Source: Planctomycetota bacterium
Lineage (GTDB): Bacteria > Planctomycetota > Planctomycetia > Pirellulales > Lacipirellulaceae
NCBI GenBank assembly: GCA_024278035.1
Contig: JAJRUA010000463.1
Location: 1-15,092, forward strand
Direction of reading: 5' to 3'
Length of the DNA stretch: 15,092 nt
Shown: piece by piece, positions 8,801 through 15,092 of the stretch
Position numbering within the stretch: position 1 is the first letter of the stretch
How the letters are laid out: every line of letters starts with the position of its first letter
Made by a program: the position numbers and the translations under genes
The notes under the pieces: generated by a model
The model's input: the letters and a program-made list of their open reading frames with translations, nothing else
The model's database searches: none
What the model was told of the DNA's origin: nothing

Positions 8801-9272
8801 CGGGGCGAAGAACCGATGGGGTTTATACAATCAGGCCATCGGCAACCTGCGTTACAATCGCGAAGTCTTCGGCCAAGCGCTCTTTACCGCCCGCAACGCA
8901 GGGGCGGATCATTTCCTAGAATGGTACCTCAATGGCAGCCAAAACTACCCCTATTACGACCTGGACGGGCGGGAGAATGACGCGATGATGCTCTTCCCCC
9001 GCGCGGACGGTCGCTTCGACTTCTCCATCAAGTTGGAATGGGCCGCCGAAGGGGTAGAAGACTATCGTCTTCTACAGCTACTTGAGTCGAGGGCCGAGAA
9101 AGCTGGCAACAAAGGAAAGAGAGCCAGGAAATGGCTAGCTAAGAACTATTCCCCTACCGATTTTTTCGCTGCCGATGGCAAACTGCTAAAAATAACCCCC
9201 CGCCACGGGCTCCGCGGCAGGGCGTTCAGGGCAGTAGTTTATCAAATGCTTCTTGAACTGAGGGAGCAGTGA
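5889..9272 (+). CDS. Large exported multidomain protein, putative glycoside-hydrolase-like (DUF4091-type C-terminus) with internal zinc-ribbon knuckle
   Basis: 1127-residue protein with a Sec-type signal peptide (hydrophobic core LLSIALSIFFLAPSL, cleavage likely near SHSA-EG, residues 19-24). In order: a beta-rich carbohydrate-binding-like module (about 25-160, ending FWIDDLTLTP); a compact C-x2-C-x10-C-x2-C knuckle (C189, C192, C203, C206); a second jelly-roll-like module (about 225-385, ending FLVDNIRLLK); a third beta-rich region (about 390-570, ending GICLNWLAVYP); a further beta-rich domain (about 610-770); then a TIM-barrel-like region (about 775-1065). The last part has NYSDEASG (D906/E907), FLEWYLNG (E1011) and IKLEWAAEGVEDYRLL (1047-1062), resembling the end of DUF4091 proteins. 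By analogy it would bind and cut a polysaccharide outside the cytoplasm, but no activity or substrate can be assigned. The start is supported by AAAGGA at 5877-5882. Transposase remnants lie on both sides. Confidence 0.8.
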   Translation: MLRLLSIALSIFFLAPSLSHSAEGLVFSFDQNLEGWQVYGEGKGAHATGMGHQAPGSLFIEAGSRTHVTAFNTFKNLAPGRYLVEGWVRGREILAGEWNQSVWIFYDAGKGHKTVVKDLKGSFEWSRLRFTVDVEASSFTLWIRLKAAGSFWIDDLTLTPTTGRAIAYDFTKSKTPFPTANSVGEGIRCPKCYRWADAKTSHCPFCGTELHSQSKKVSKKSASPPVRMLMNFEKRDQAIENQRHSLRSFNKRNATSGKRSAIIKYATYNYLQMKNPYLSDWSGYDYLAIDVFNPLDKHVRFDMTIKDTIGGGYWNQLNHNERIAPGWNRLKIHINRFVGERGSVRIQRYLNTRKLIAFWFGVGLEQEEAYKEKFLVDNIRLLKSPPSPASFDGLRIFDFVKEDFRAQEGFTAILDRHRYDDQVGFGLTQADVWQSHDSLYADNLNRDGIFLNRGGFAIDLPNGPYEVRLNINHLGLWNKHFWAHRKVMIEGKEVFSESRKRGLRDYVRDFTRFQEIEPGPEDDAYSLYLDKVFAPILREVQVSDGQLNIEVEGDRSGICLNWLAVYPSERKAEAEAFFQQLKLLQKEQFDSRLRKLEPAGDDPKDFATKQQMKTGFYSALIAGDTFVRHNQFSQPVAETIELSGGRLQRPAQTLLVRSLGQGGLLSVRTEDLTSDTGEKIVVTPQTVRYTVNQYQCHTFNNETYELAPRFYRDFPPAGISLPNDTSKMLRYQVKIGRATKPGFYTGKLAMKFRDTIVTYPIRLTVYPFTLPPADIAVGFFGLNPFHLDYVKTPGLDTFNWRVNRKVLKSLSERGFTTWSSLPEAKLVKKGRSVVIESPHLDQLMAAARRLGFKKVFTYGGGFDVVRTEATGQISGMPAEEFCRAAGDAINEKIASSWLPIVYNYSDEASGYSQKVERDLLRAEVLKKYYPLLERGGFSHPIRKGEHGYDLNQTFTVGSYSSMTREAADAITGAKNRWGLYNQAIGNLRYNREVFGQALFTARNAGADHFLEWYLNGSQNYPYYDLDGRENDAMMLFPRADGRFDFSIKLEWAAEGVEDYRLLQLLESRAEKAGNKGKRARKWLAKNYSPTDFFAADGKLLKITPRHGLRGRAFRAVVYQMLLELREQ
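6020..6042 (+). repeat. Perfect 9-bp inverted repeat inside the exported protein gene
   Basis: GGCCCATGC (6020-6028) is followed by a 5-base loop and GCATGGGCC (6034-6042). It would form a GC-rich hairpin in the mRNA about 130 bases after the start codon. It may affect expression or may simply reflect the codons for GAHATGMGH. Confidence 0.5.
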
Positions 9273-9333
9273 GGTGGTCCTGAATTGACGGACAGGTAAA
9301 CCTCTTAGAATGGTGGCAGAAAGGACTGCTATC

Positions 9334-9592
9334 ATGCCCCGTAAGAAGTCAAAATCCCCGTCAAAGAAGTCGGTTTCCAAGAAAGTCGGTCCGTCGCATC
9401 TTCCCCCAGGAATTCAAGGAGGAAGCTGTGCAGATGCTGCTGGATGGCCACACGGCCAGCTCGGTTGCCAAGCGTTTGGGTCTTTCCGGCACGAATATGC
9501 TCTATCGCTGGAAAGGCGAGCAACTGGCCCAGAGTGGCCCGGTTGCCAGTGTCTTGGAAGTCCGCGCACGCGAGCTTGAAATCGAACATCGC
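9334..9592 (+). pseudogene. IS3-family transposase OrfA, frameshifted and truncated
   Basis: The start at 9334 (MPRKKSKSPSKKS) has a Shine-Dalgarno AAAGGA at 9320-9325. That frame loses the family pattern near 9400, while the second frame picks it up as FPQEFKEEAVQMLLDGHTAS, then VAKRLGLSGTNMLYRWKGE and SGPVASVLEVRARELEIE. This is the N-terminal DNA-binding helix-turn-helix and the start of the coiled-coil/leucine-zipper region of IS3-type OrfA. A single-base indel between about 9340 and 9405 would explain the frame change. Homology ends near 9592, before the expected end of OrfA, and no OrfB (DDE catalytic subunit) follows. It cannot make a functional transposase. Confidence 0.75.
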
Positions 9593-9645
9593 CCCAATGG
9601 AGATAGGCGTGTAAAGCGGCCCCCAGGTTGTGGTGCAAGGCGATT

Positions 9646-9936
9646 TCAATAGCTTCGTAACTGGACTTTGCGGTACCCCACCACTTTCGAACAGAGCATC
9701 CACGTTTTCAAGGGGCGATGATGCCCAGCAAAAACCGTGCCGGTCAGGTCATCAAACCAGCGACAACAACCACGGCAAACGTAACGCTGGCGAAAAACCT
9801 CCGTCGTATCGTGGCCGTTCTTTGCAACGTGCTTACTTTGGCAATGGGGGCAATCGACACCGCCGGGCCATCGCAAATAACGCACCATCGCGTAGCACTT
9901 CTGGTCATCGATCAGTCCGTGAATCGAAAGCGTCAT
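9646..9936 (-). pseudogene. IS1595-family transposase, N-terminal zinc-ribbon part only
   Basis: 96-residue reading frame starting at the ATG at 9936-9934, with a strong Shine-Dalgarno (AGGAGGT, - strand, 9942-9948). It carries the N-terminal zinc ribbon of IS1595-type transposases: W23-P24-G25-G26-V27 then C29-x2-C32, and C54-x2-C57, followed by FDDLTGTVFAGHHRPLKTW, the usual lead-in to the catalytic region. The family pattern stops at about residue 82 (KTWMLC); the remaining residues are unrelated and end in a stop. Full-length family members are roughly 300 residues with a DDE/N catalytic domain, so this one is truncated and inactive. The intact ribosome-binding site and zinc ribbon suggest a fairly recent loss. 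Confidence 0.75.
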
Positions 9937-9988
9937 CCGTGACCTCCTGGAATAAAATAACGTTGCCTACCCTCGCTTGATTACGTAA

Positions 9989-10120
9989 ACTGCCGATCGT
10001 TCGGGGGACTGTCGAGATCAGCCTGAATTTGGAATTGAGCCAATAGAGTTTGCCCGCAAGCTACGCCTGATGACTCCAGGGGCTGAGGAATTGATCGCTC
10101 GGTATAAGCAGTGGACAGCA
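9989..10120 (+). pseudogene. Unassigned coding-like fragment
   Basis: The + strand frame from 9989 reads, among others, PEFGIEPIEFARKLRLMTP and GAEELIARYKQW, a charged amphipathic pattern typical of real protein. It has no start codon near its beginning, begins right after a stop at 9986-9988, and the frame runs on to 10192 into the end of clpB, where it no longer looks protein-like. I do not recognise the family. It may be the tail of a gene broken by the neighbouring insertion sequences. Confidence 0.25.
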
Positions 10121-10132
10121 AGGATCCCTTGC
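10118..10132. terminator. Small perfect hairpin downstream of clpB, possible weak terminator
   Basis: GCAAGG (10118-10123), loop ATC, then CCTTGC (10127-10132). It lies about 40 bases beyond the clpB stop codon. There is no T-run on either side, so an intrinsic terminator role is doubtful. Confidence 0.2.
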
Positions 10133-10172
10133 GCGTACTGCCGACTGCCCACTTTTCATTCCTTCCCGAAAG

Positions 10173-12818
10173 TCATTCAATTTCGAAAGTAAATGCTTCG
10201 TCTTGAAAGTCGATCGTGACGGTCGCTTTCTCAACCCGTTCTTCTTTGAGCAGCTCAGTGGCAAGCGGGTTTTGTAGCTGTTGCTGAATCACTCGCTTGA
10301 GTGGGCGTGCGCCGTAGGCAGGATCATAACCTTGGCTAGCGATTTCTTTGCGAGCCCTGTCCGTGACGACGAGGCCCAAGCCGCTCCGTTCGAGTAGCTT
10401 GGCTAGGGCTTCGATTTGCAAATCAGCAATCCGAGCAACATCGTCACGCGTTAGTGGCTCGAAGACGATCGTCTCGTCGATTCGATTGAGGAACTCCGGC
10501 AAAAACCGGGTGGATAGCGCCTCGGTCACGCCTGCTTGCATCTCTTCCGTCGTGCCACCTTCTGTAGCAATTTTCTGAATGAGCTGGCTACCGACGTTGG
10601 AGGTCATAACGATAATCGAGTTCGTGAAATCGACCGTGTGACCGTGGTTGTCGGTGAGCCGACCATCGTCGAGCACTTGTAATAGTATATTAAAAACGTC
10701 GCGGTTCGCCTTCTCGATCTCGTCGAGCAGGATAACCGCGTACGGGCGACGGCGAACCGCTTCGGTCAGTTTGCCCCCCTCTTCGTAACCAACGTAGCCG
10801 GGAGGGGCCCCAATGAGCCGACTCACCGTGTGTTTCTCCATGAACTCGCTCATGTCGAGGCGAATCATGGCGTGTTCGTCATCGAACAGTGTCTCGGCAA
10901 GTGCCTTGCAAAGCTCTGTTTTTCCAACACCGGTCGGACCGCAGAACAGGAAACTTCCGATCGGGCGGCTGGGGTCCTGTAAACCACTACGACTGCGCCG
11001 AACAGCGTTAGCAACCGCATCGACCGCCTGGTCTTGGCCGATTACTCGCCGATGGAGTCTTTCTTCAAGGACGATAAGCTTCGCTCGCTCAGCTTCTAGC
11101 ATCCGCGTCACAGGCACACCGGTCCACGCACTGACGACCTCAGCGATTTCATCGGGGCCAACTTCTTGACGCAACAATCGGCGTCGGTTTGTTGCTTCTT
11201 CTAGCGTCCCCTCATCCGATCGGGTCTCTGCTTCGGCGACTTGTTGTTCTATCTTCGCCCGTTTTGTATCGAGTTCGTACAATTTCTGGTAGGCGGACTC
11301 TTCGATTGGTTGCCCTGCGGCTTGTGCCTCTTTGATGGCCGTGGTTTGGAGTTGAATCTCGTGCTTGACGGTTTCGAGTTCGTTCCGTACGTCGGCAGCG
11401 GAGCCGACGCCCAGCTTTTCTGCTTCCCATTGCTCGTTGAGCGAAGCCAACTCGTGGCGTAGCGTTTTCATTTCAGTGTTGATTTCTTCAAGCCGTTGTT
11501 TGGCATGTTCTTCCGTTTCATCGGCAAGTTGCCGCGCAGCGAGTTCGAGTTGCACAAGGCGGCGTTGCGCCTCGTCGATCTCCGTCGGCACGCTTTGTAG
11601 CTCCATTGCCAGACGGCTCATCGCTTCGTCCACTAAGTCGATCGCTTTGTCGGGCAGTTGCCGATCAGCAATGTAACGACTCGAAAGTTCGGCAGCAGCC
11701 ACGAGGGCCGAGTCTTTGATTTTTACCCCTTTGTGGTGGGCCTCGTAGCGAGGTTTGATCCCCCGTAAGATGGCGAGCGTGTCTTCGACCGACGGCTCTT
11801 CGACAAGAACGGGTTGGAATCGCCGTTCGAGGGCAGCGTCCTTTTCGATGTGCTTGCGAAACTCATCGAGTGTTGTCGCACCGATGCATCGCAAATCGCC
11901 CCGAGCGAGCGCCGGCTTTAACAGGTTCGCCGCGTCGGCCCCCCCTTCAGCGGCTCCGGCACCGATCACGGTATGCAACTCGTCGATGAAAAGGATCACG
12001 CTGCCGGCGGCATCTTCGATCTCTTTTAGCACCGCCTTAAGCCGTTCTTCGAACTCGCCACGAAACTTGGCGCCGGCAATAAGAGCCCCCATGTCGAGCG
12101 CTACAACCCGCTTGTTCTTGAGGCTCAAGGGAACATCCCCCTCAACAATCCGCAGCGCTAGCCCCTCGGCAATGGCCGTCTTGCCCACGCCCGGCTCGCC
12201 AATCAGCACTGGATTATTCTTCCGCCGTCGCGAAAGGACCTGTACGACGCGGCGAATCTCCGCATCGCGGCCAATCACAGGGTCGAGTTTTCCTGCTTTC
12301 GCCTGCTCAACAAGATCAATCCCGTATTTTTCGAGTGCCTGGAACTTCCCTTCAGGCGTTTGGCCGGTAACACGCGTGCTGCCGCGCACTTGCTGGAGTG
12401 CTTGCAGCAGTTCGGTCTCCTCAATCGCATTGAGCTTCAGAGTCTCTTTCGCATTTGACGGCGTCTTTACAAGAGATAGTAAAAGATGTTCGGCCGAAGT
12501 GAAATCATCGTGCATCGTCTCCGCTTGGGCCTGAGCATTGCTCAGAACCGTTTGCAATTCACGCGATAGCTGCGGCGGAGCGCCCCCCGAGGCCTTTGGC
12601 AGATGCTTGAGTTCGGCCTCCGTGATCTGCGCCAGTTGGCCAACATTCGCGCCCATCTTATCAAGCACAGGACGTACAACACCCTCGGTCTCCGCAAGCA
12701 GGGCCGCAAGCAAATGCAGGGGCTCAATCTGCGGGTTCCCCGCTTCGGTGGCAAGTTCCTGAGCGTGCTGCACTGCCTCTTGGGCTTTGTGCGTTAGTTT
12801 ATTGAATTGGAAAGGCAT
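10173..12818 (-). CDS. clpB: ATP-dependent protein disaggregase ClpB (Hsp100)
   Basis: Cytosolic AAA+ hexameric chaperone that pulls proteins out of aggregates together with DnaK. At 881 residues it is full length and intact. N-terminal Clp repeat domain about 1-145; NBD1 with Walker A GEPGVGKT (207-214), pore loop KFRGEFEER (251-259), Walker B VILFIDE (274-280) and arginine fingers R332/R333; coiled-coil middle domain about 410-535, the feature that separates ClpB from ClpA and ClpC; NBD2 with Walker A GPTGVGKT (627-634), pore loop GYVGYEEGG (674-682), Walker B VILLDE (695-700) and sensor-2 GARPLKR (836-842). The pore-loop aromatic is F252 rather than the more usual Tyr, a mild change. No Shine-Dalgarno is seen before the ATG at 12818. 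No CIRCE element is visible upstream, so heat-shock control by HrcA is not supported here. The gene stands alone, divergent from the aldehyde dehydrogenase. Confidence 0.97.
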   Translation of the reverse strand: MPFQFNKLTHKAQEAVQHAQELATEAGNPQIEPLHLLAALLAETEGVVRPVLDKMGANVGQLAQITEAELKHLPKASGGAPPQLSRELQTVLSNAQAQAETMHDDFTSAEHLLLSLVKTPSNAKETLKLNAIEETELLQALQQVRGSTRVTGQTPEGKFQALEKYGIDLVEQAKAGKLDPVIGRDAEIRRVVQVLSRRRKNNPVLIGEPGVGKTAIAEGLALRIVEGDVPLSLKNKRVVALDMGALIAGAKFRGEFEERLKAVLKEIEDAAGSVILFIDELHTVIGAGAAEGGADAANLLKPALARGDLRCIGATTLDEFRKHIEKDAALERRFQPVLVEEPSVEDTLAILRGIKPRYEAHHKGVKIKDSALVAAAELSSRYIADRQLPDKAIDLVDEAMSRLAMELQSVPTEIDEAQRRLVQLELAARQLADETEEHAKQRLEEINTEMKTLRHELASLNEQWEAEKLGVGSAADVRNELETVKHEIQLQTTAIKEAQAAGQPIEESAYQKLYELDTKRAKIEQQVAEAETRSDEGTLEEATNRRRLLRQEVGPDEIAEVVSAWTGVPVTRMLEAERAKLIVLEERLHRRVIGQDQAVDAVANAVRRSRSGLQDPSRPIGSFLFCGPTGVGKTELCKALAETLFDDEHAMIRLDMSEFMEKHTVSRLIGAPPGYVGYEEGGKLTEAVRRRPYAVILLDEIEKANRDVFNILLQVLDDGRLTDNHGHTVDFTNSIIVMTSNVGSQLIQKIATEGGTTEEMQAGVTEALSTRFLPEFLNRIDETIVFEPLTRDDVARIADLQIEALAKLLERSGLGLVVTDRARKEIASQGYDPAYGARPLKRVIQQQLQNPLATELLKEERVEKATVTIDFQDEAFTFEIE

Positions 12819-13204
12819 GGGGAAATAAGCAGACAGGGGTGGGGTTAGGCTGGCGGAAAGGTTCAGTGGGCTTTAAGTTGAAAAACAATGTATTGGCGCA
12901 CAGGCAAATGCTAGTCAAGAGTCTATACGCTCCGCTGAGTCAAAAGGTTGGGTTATAGTGTTCAGTGGCACTTTGCAGCTAGGACGTTGCCTGGGGGCTC
13001 GGGGTGCGTGGTTGCAGGAGAGTAGGTCCACTATGTGGTAAGCCGCATTCTGCAGCGTGGGGAGTAGTCGAAAAGCCCCCCCCACAAGCGAGGCCTGCTT
13101 GATTTCCTAATAGTGTTGCTACAGCAATGCCACTAAAGTAAGGTGGCTCAAGATGTTACGCAAATGTTAATGGCATTCCCTCCTTCCCCCCTCTTCCATA
13201 GAAC
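12819..13204. other. Divergent intergenic region between clpB and the aldehyde dehydrogenase gene
   Basis: These 386 bases should hold promoters for both divergent genes. On the - strand (clpB side) there are two TTGACT boxes (plus-strand positions 12913-12918 and 12938-12943), but neither has a good -10 at 17 bases; AATACA about 18 bases after the first is the best candidate. No CIRCE repeat is seen. A run of eight C lies at 13076-13083, and a dyad at 13111-13135 is listed separately. I see no small gene or RNA gene. Confidence 0.4.
13111..13135. promoter_or_regulatory. Composite dyad upstream of the aldehyde dehydrogenase gene, possible operator
   Basis: TAGTG (13111-13115) and TTGCT (13116-13120) are mirrored by AGCAA (13123-13127) and CACTA (13131-13135), with 2 bases at the centre and a 3-base interruption on one side. 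It lies about 70 bases before the ATG at 13205, a plausible place for a regulator site. No regulator gene is in the window. Confidence 0.3.
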
Positions 13205-14638
13205 ATGCTTGCTAAAAGCTATCCCTTCTACTTGGCCAACAAGCCTGAGTCGCCCAACCAGGACTTGACGGTCACGGACAAGTACACGGGTGAGGTCGCG
13301 ACGCAGGTTGCCATGGCGTCGGCTGCGGATATTGACCGGGCAATCGGCGCGGCGGTCGAAGCGACCGAGCCGATGCGGCAGATGGCCCCCTACGAACGGC
13401 AAGCGATTCTTAATCATTGCGTCCATCGTTTTACCGACCGGGCTGAAGAGTTGGCCCAATCGCTTTGCATTGAGGCGGGCAAGCCGATCAAGGACTCGCG
13501 CGGCGAGGTCTCGCGGCTGATCGATACCTTTCGCATTGCAGCCGAAGAGTCGGTTCGCATGGATGGCGAGATTCCGAATCTCGAAATCTCTGCCCGGGCA
13601 AAGGGCTACCGTGGTTTTGTACAAAAAGTGCCGATCGGCCCTTGTTCGTTTATCTCCCCGTTTAATTTTCCGTTGAACTTGGCAGCCCATAAGGTGGCCC
13701 CCGCTTTGGCCGTGGGGTGTCCGTTTGTCCTGAAGCCAGCTAGCCGGACACCGATCGGCGCGCTCGTGATGGGGGAAATTCTTGCCGAGACCGATCTTCC
13801 GGCAGGAGCGTTTAGCATTTTGCCCTGCCGTCGCGATGGGGCAGACCTGTTTACTACCGACGAACGGCTCAAGCTGCTTTCCTTTACCGGTTCGCCGGGC
13901 GTCGGTTGGGACTTAAAATCGCGGGCCGGGAAGAAGCCGGTGGTTCTTGAACTGGGCGGCAATGCGGCCTGTATTGTAGATGAGGATGCCGACATTGCCG
14001 ACGCCGTCAATCGCCTCGTCATCGGCGCGTTTTACCAATCGGGACAAAGCTGCATCGGCGTCCAGCGTATCCTTATCCACGAAGCGATTTACGAGGAGCT
14101 AAAGGAAAAATTAGTCGTTGCCTCAAAGCAACTCATCGCGGGTGATCCGAAGAAGGAAGAGACGTTCATCGGCCCGATGATTTCTGAGAAGGAAGCCGAG
14201 CGGCTCCACGGCTGGATCAATGAAGCGGTCCAATCAGGCGGCAAGCTGCTCTGTGGTGGCGAACGTGAGGGGGCAATGCTCCAGGCGACGCTTCTGGAAG
14301 ACGTACCCGCCGATCAAGCCGTTTGCACGGAAGAGGCCTTCGGCCCGGTGGCCGTCCTGAATCGCTTCCGTTCGTTTGACGACGCTTTGAGACAAGTCAA
14401 CGACAGCAAGTTTGGCCTCCAGGCGGGCATTTTTACCCGTGACTGGTACAAAATCCAGAAGGCATGGGACACGCTCGAAGTGGGCGGTGTCGTGATCGGC
14501 GACGTGCCAAGTTGGCGTGTGGATAACATGCCTTACGGCGGAGTAAAAGACTCAGGCCTCGGTCGCGAAGGCATCCGCTATGCCATGGCTGATATGACGG
14601 AAGAGCGACTGCTAGTGATCCGCACCCCGCAAGGATAA
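13205..14638 (+). CDS. NAD(P)-dependent aldehyde dehydrogenase
   Basis: Cytosolic enzyme oxidising an aldehyde to the carboxylic acid with NAD(P)+. The length of 477 residues is normal for the ALDH superfamily. Catalytic and cofactor residues are all present: N154 in SPFNFP (oxyanion hole), K177 in LKPAS (cofactor), SFTGSPGVG (226-234, cofactor loop), general base E249 in LELGG, nucleophile C283 in QSGQSC, and E377 in EEAFGP. The C-terminal PYGGVKDSGLGREG (443-456) is also standard. The overall pattern is closest to lactaldehyde/GapN-like or succinate-semialdehyde-like members, but the substrate cannot be fixed. The ATG at 13205 lies just before the conserved YPFYLANKP; no clear Shine-Dalgarno is seen. 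The gene is convergent with the biotin ligase gene, with only nine bases between the two stops. Confidence 0.93.
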   Translation: MLAKSYPFYLANKPESPNQDLTVTDKYTGEVATQVAMASAADIDRAIGAAVEATEPMRQMAPYERQAILNHCVHRFTDRAEELAQSLCIEAGKPIKDSRGEVSRLIDTFRIAAEESVRMDGEIPNLEISARAKGYRGFVQKVPIGPCSFISPFNFPLNLAAHKVAPALAVGCPFVLKPASRTPIGALVMGEILAETDLPAGAFSILPCRRDGADLFTTDERLKLLSFTGSPGVGWDLKSRAGKKPVVLELGGNAACIVDEDADIADAVNRLVIGAFYQSGQSCIGVQRILIHEAIYEELKEKLVVASKQLIAGDPKKEETFIGPMISEKEAERLHGWINEAVQSGGKLLCGGEREGAMLQATLLEDVPADQAVCTEEAFGPVAVLNRFRSFDDALRQVNDSKFGLQAGIFTRDWYKIQKAWDTLEVGGVVIGDVPSWRVDNMPYGGVKDSGLGREGIRYAMADMTEERLLVIRTPQG

Positions 14639-14647
14639 CTCCTCTCT

Positions 14648-15091
14648 TTAGCTGTACTCCGTCACGACCCCTGAGTAACAAGGGACAATTTCTTCTTTGA
14701 TCTGAAGCAACAACGCCCCGTTGTCTGCGATACCTTTGCAAAGACCGGTGAGTTGTTTCTGAGGTGTTTCAACTTGAACCTGCTTGCCGGTTAGGAACGA
14801 ATAACGTCGCCAAAGTTCGGGAAGCGATGGGTCCTTAGTGACAAGCTGGTTGATACGCAGCTCCAGTTGCTTGAGACACTCGATCAAAACTTGGGTCCGA
14901 TCCAAAAGCTGGCCAAGCGATTTCTCTAAGCTGGTTGCGGCTCTTTTTACCTCCTCTGGGGCATCGGCCAGCGTGTTGTTGACGTTCAGCCCGATGCCGA
15001 TCACTAGGCGGCGTGGCTTGCAAGCGGTCGATTCAATCAAAATGCCGGCTGTTTTTTTCTCATCAATAAAAACGTCATTGGGCCACTTGAG
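14648..15091 (-). CDS. birA: Biotin--[acetyl-CoA-carboxylase] ligase, C-terminal part (5' end outside window)
   Basis: C-terminal 147 residues of a biotin protein ligase, which makes biotinyl-AMP and attaches biotin to the lysine of biotin carboxyl carrier proteins. The fragment opens at the right edge with the ATP/biotin signature KWPND (fragment residues 2-6), followed by KKTAGILIE (12-20) and GIGLNVN (32-38), all hallmarks of the catalytic domain. The tail (about 95-147) is the small SH3-like C-terminal domain common to BirA proteins. The N-terminal catalytic half lies beyond the window, so I cannot tell whether there is a DNA-binding domain (repressor-type BirA) or not. An in-frame ATG at 15040 falls inside the catalytic domain and is not the start. 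Confidence 0.92.
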   Translation of the reverse strand, partial: LKWPNDVFIDEKKTAGILIESTACKPRRLVIGIGLNVNNTLADAPEEVKRAATSLEKSLGQLLDRTQVLIECLKQLELRINQLVTKDPSLPELWRRYSFLTGKQVQVETPQKQLTGLCKGIADNGALLLQIKEEIVPCYSGVVTEYS

Positions 15092-15092
15092 A

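Larger units (their letters stand above)
9281..9990. mobile_element. Insertion-sequence remnants: IS3-type (+) meeting IS1595-type (-)
   Basis: Eight bases after the stop of the exported protein gene, sequence starting TGAATTGACGG resembles an IS3-type left end with its promoter-like TTGACG (9285-9290), leading into a broken OrfA. From about 9690 to the right, on the opposite strand, lies the start of an IS1595-type transposase. No OrfB, no IS1595 catalytic domain and no matching terminal inverted repeats are visible, so both elements are dead. Outer limits are approximate. The bases between about 9593 and 9690 belong to neither recognisable part. Confidence 0.6.

Noticed and set aside
11755..12534. 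Long + strand open frame (259 residues) opposite clpB
   Set aside because: It is fully antisense to a well-conserved ClpB NBD1 region, has low-complexity Ser/Arg-rich composition, and matches no family. It is a by-product of codon bias.
12819..13204. Heat-shock CIRCE operator or sigma-32-type promoter for clpB
   Set aside because: No TTAGCACTC/GAGTGCTAA inverted repeat and no good heat-shock -35/-10 pair can be read on the clpB strand.
1..15092. CRISPR arrays, tRNA or rRNA genes
   Set aside because: No regularly spaced direct repeats and no cloverleaf or rRNA-like sequence were noticed in any intergenic stretch.

Overview
This window looks like chromosomal DNA from a planctomycete, probably of the Pirellulales type. 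That assignment is an inference. It rests on moderate GC content, poor Shine-Dalgarno sequences, loosely packed genes, a Gfo/Idh/MocA oxidoreductase beside a TIM-barrel sugar isomerase, a NagB/PIG-L fusion and a large exported DUF4091-type protein. No rRNA or other taxonomic marker is present.

Left part (1-5558, all + strand). A MacB/FtsX-type ABC permease cut off by the left edge comes first. It is followed by a sugar phosphate isomerase/epimerase-like protein, a Gfo/Idh/MocA NAD(P)-dependent oxidoreductase, and a two-domain protein joining a glucosamine-6-phosphate deaminase (NagB) domain to a PIG-L/LmbE deacetylase domain. The last three could form a cytosolic sugar or amino-sugar conversion group. 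Gaps of 53-141 bases leave it open whether they share one transcript.

Middle (5559-10172). A 330-base non-coding stretch holds what looks like a decayed IS3-type OrfA. Then comes a 1127-residue exported multidomain protein with carbohydrate-binding-like modules, an unexpected four-cysteine zinc-ribbon-like knuckle and a C-terminal DUF4091/TIM-barrel glycosidase-like region. Right after its stop codon is an insertion-sequence graveyard: a frameshifted and truncated IS3 OrfA on the + strand meeting a truncated IS1595-type transposase on the - strand, then a short unassigned coding-like fragment. The exported gene is therefore bracketed by transposase debris.

Right part (10173-15092). A full-length ClpB disaggregase lies on the - strand. 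A 386-base intergenic region separates it from a divergent NAD(P)-dependent aldehyde dehydrogenase. Nine bases past the end of that gene, on the - strand, is the C-terminal part of a BirA-type biotin protein ligase, cut by the right edge. These are ordinary housekeeping genes with intact catalytic motifs.

I did not find a clearly new defence or mobile system. The points most worth a second look are the altered NagB catalytic motif in the fusion protein, the zinc ribbon in a secreted protein, and the transposase remnants on both sides of that protein's gene.
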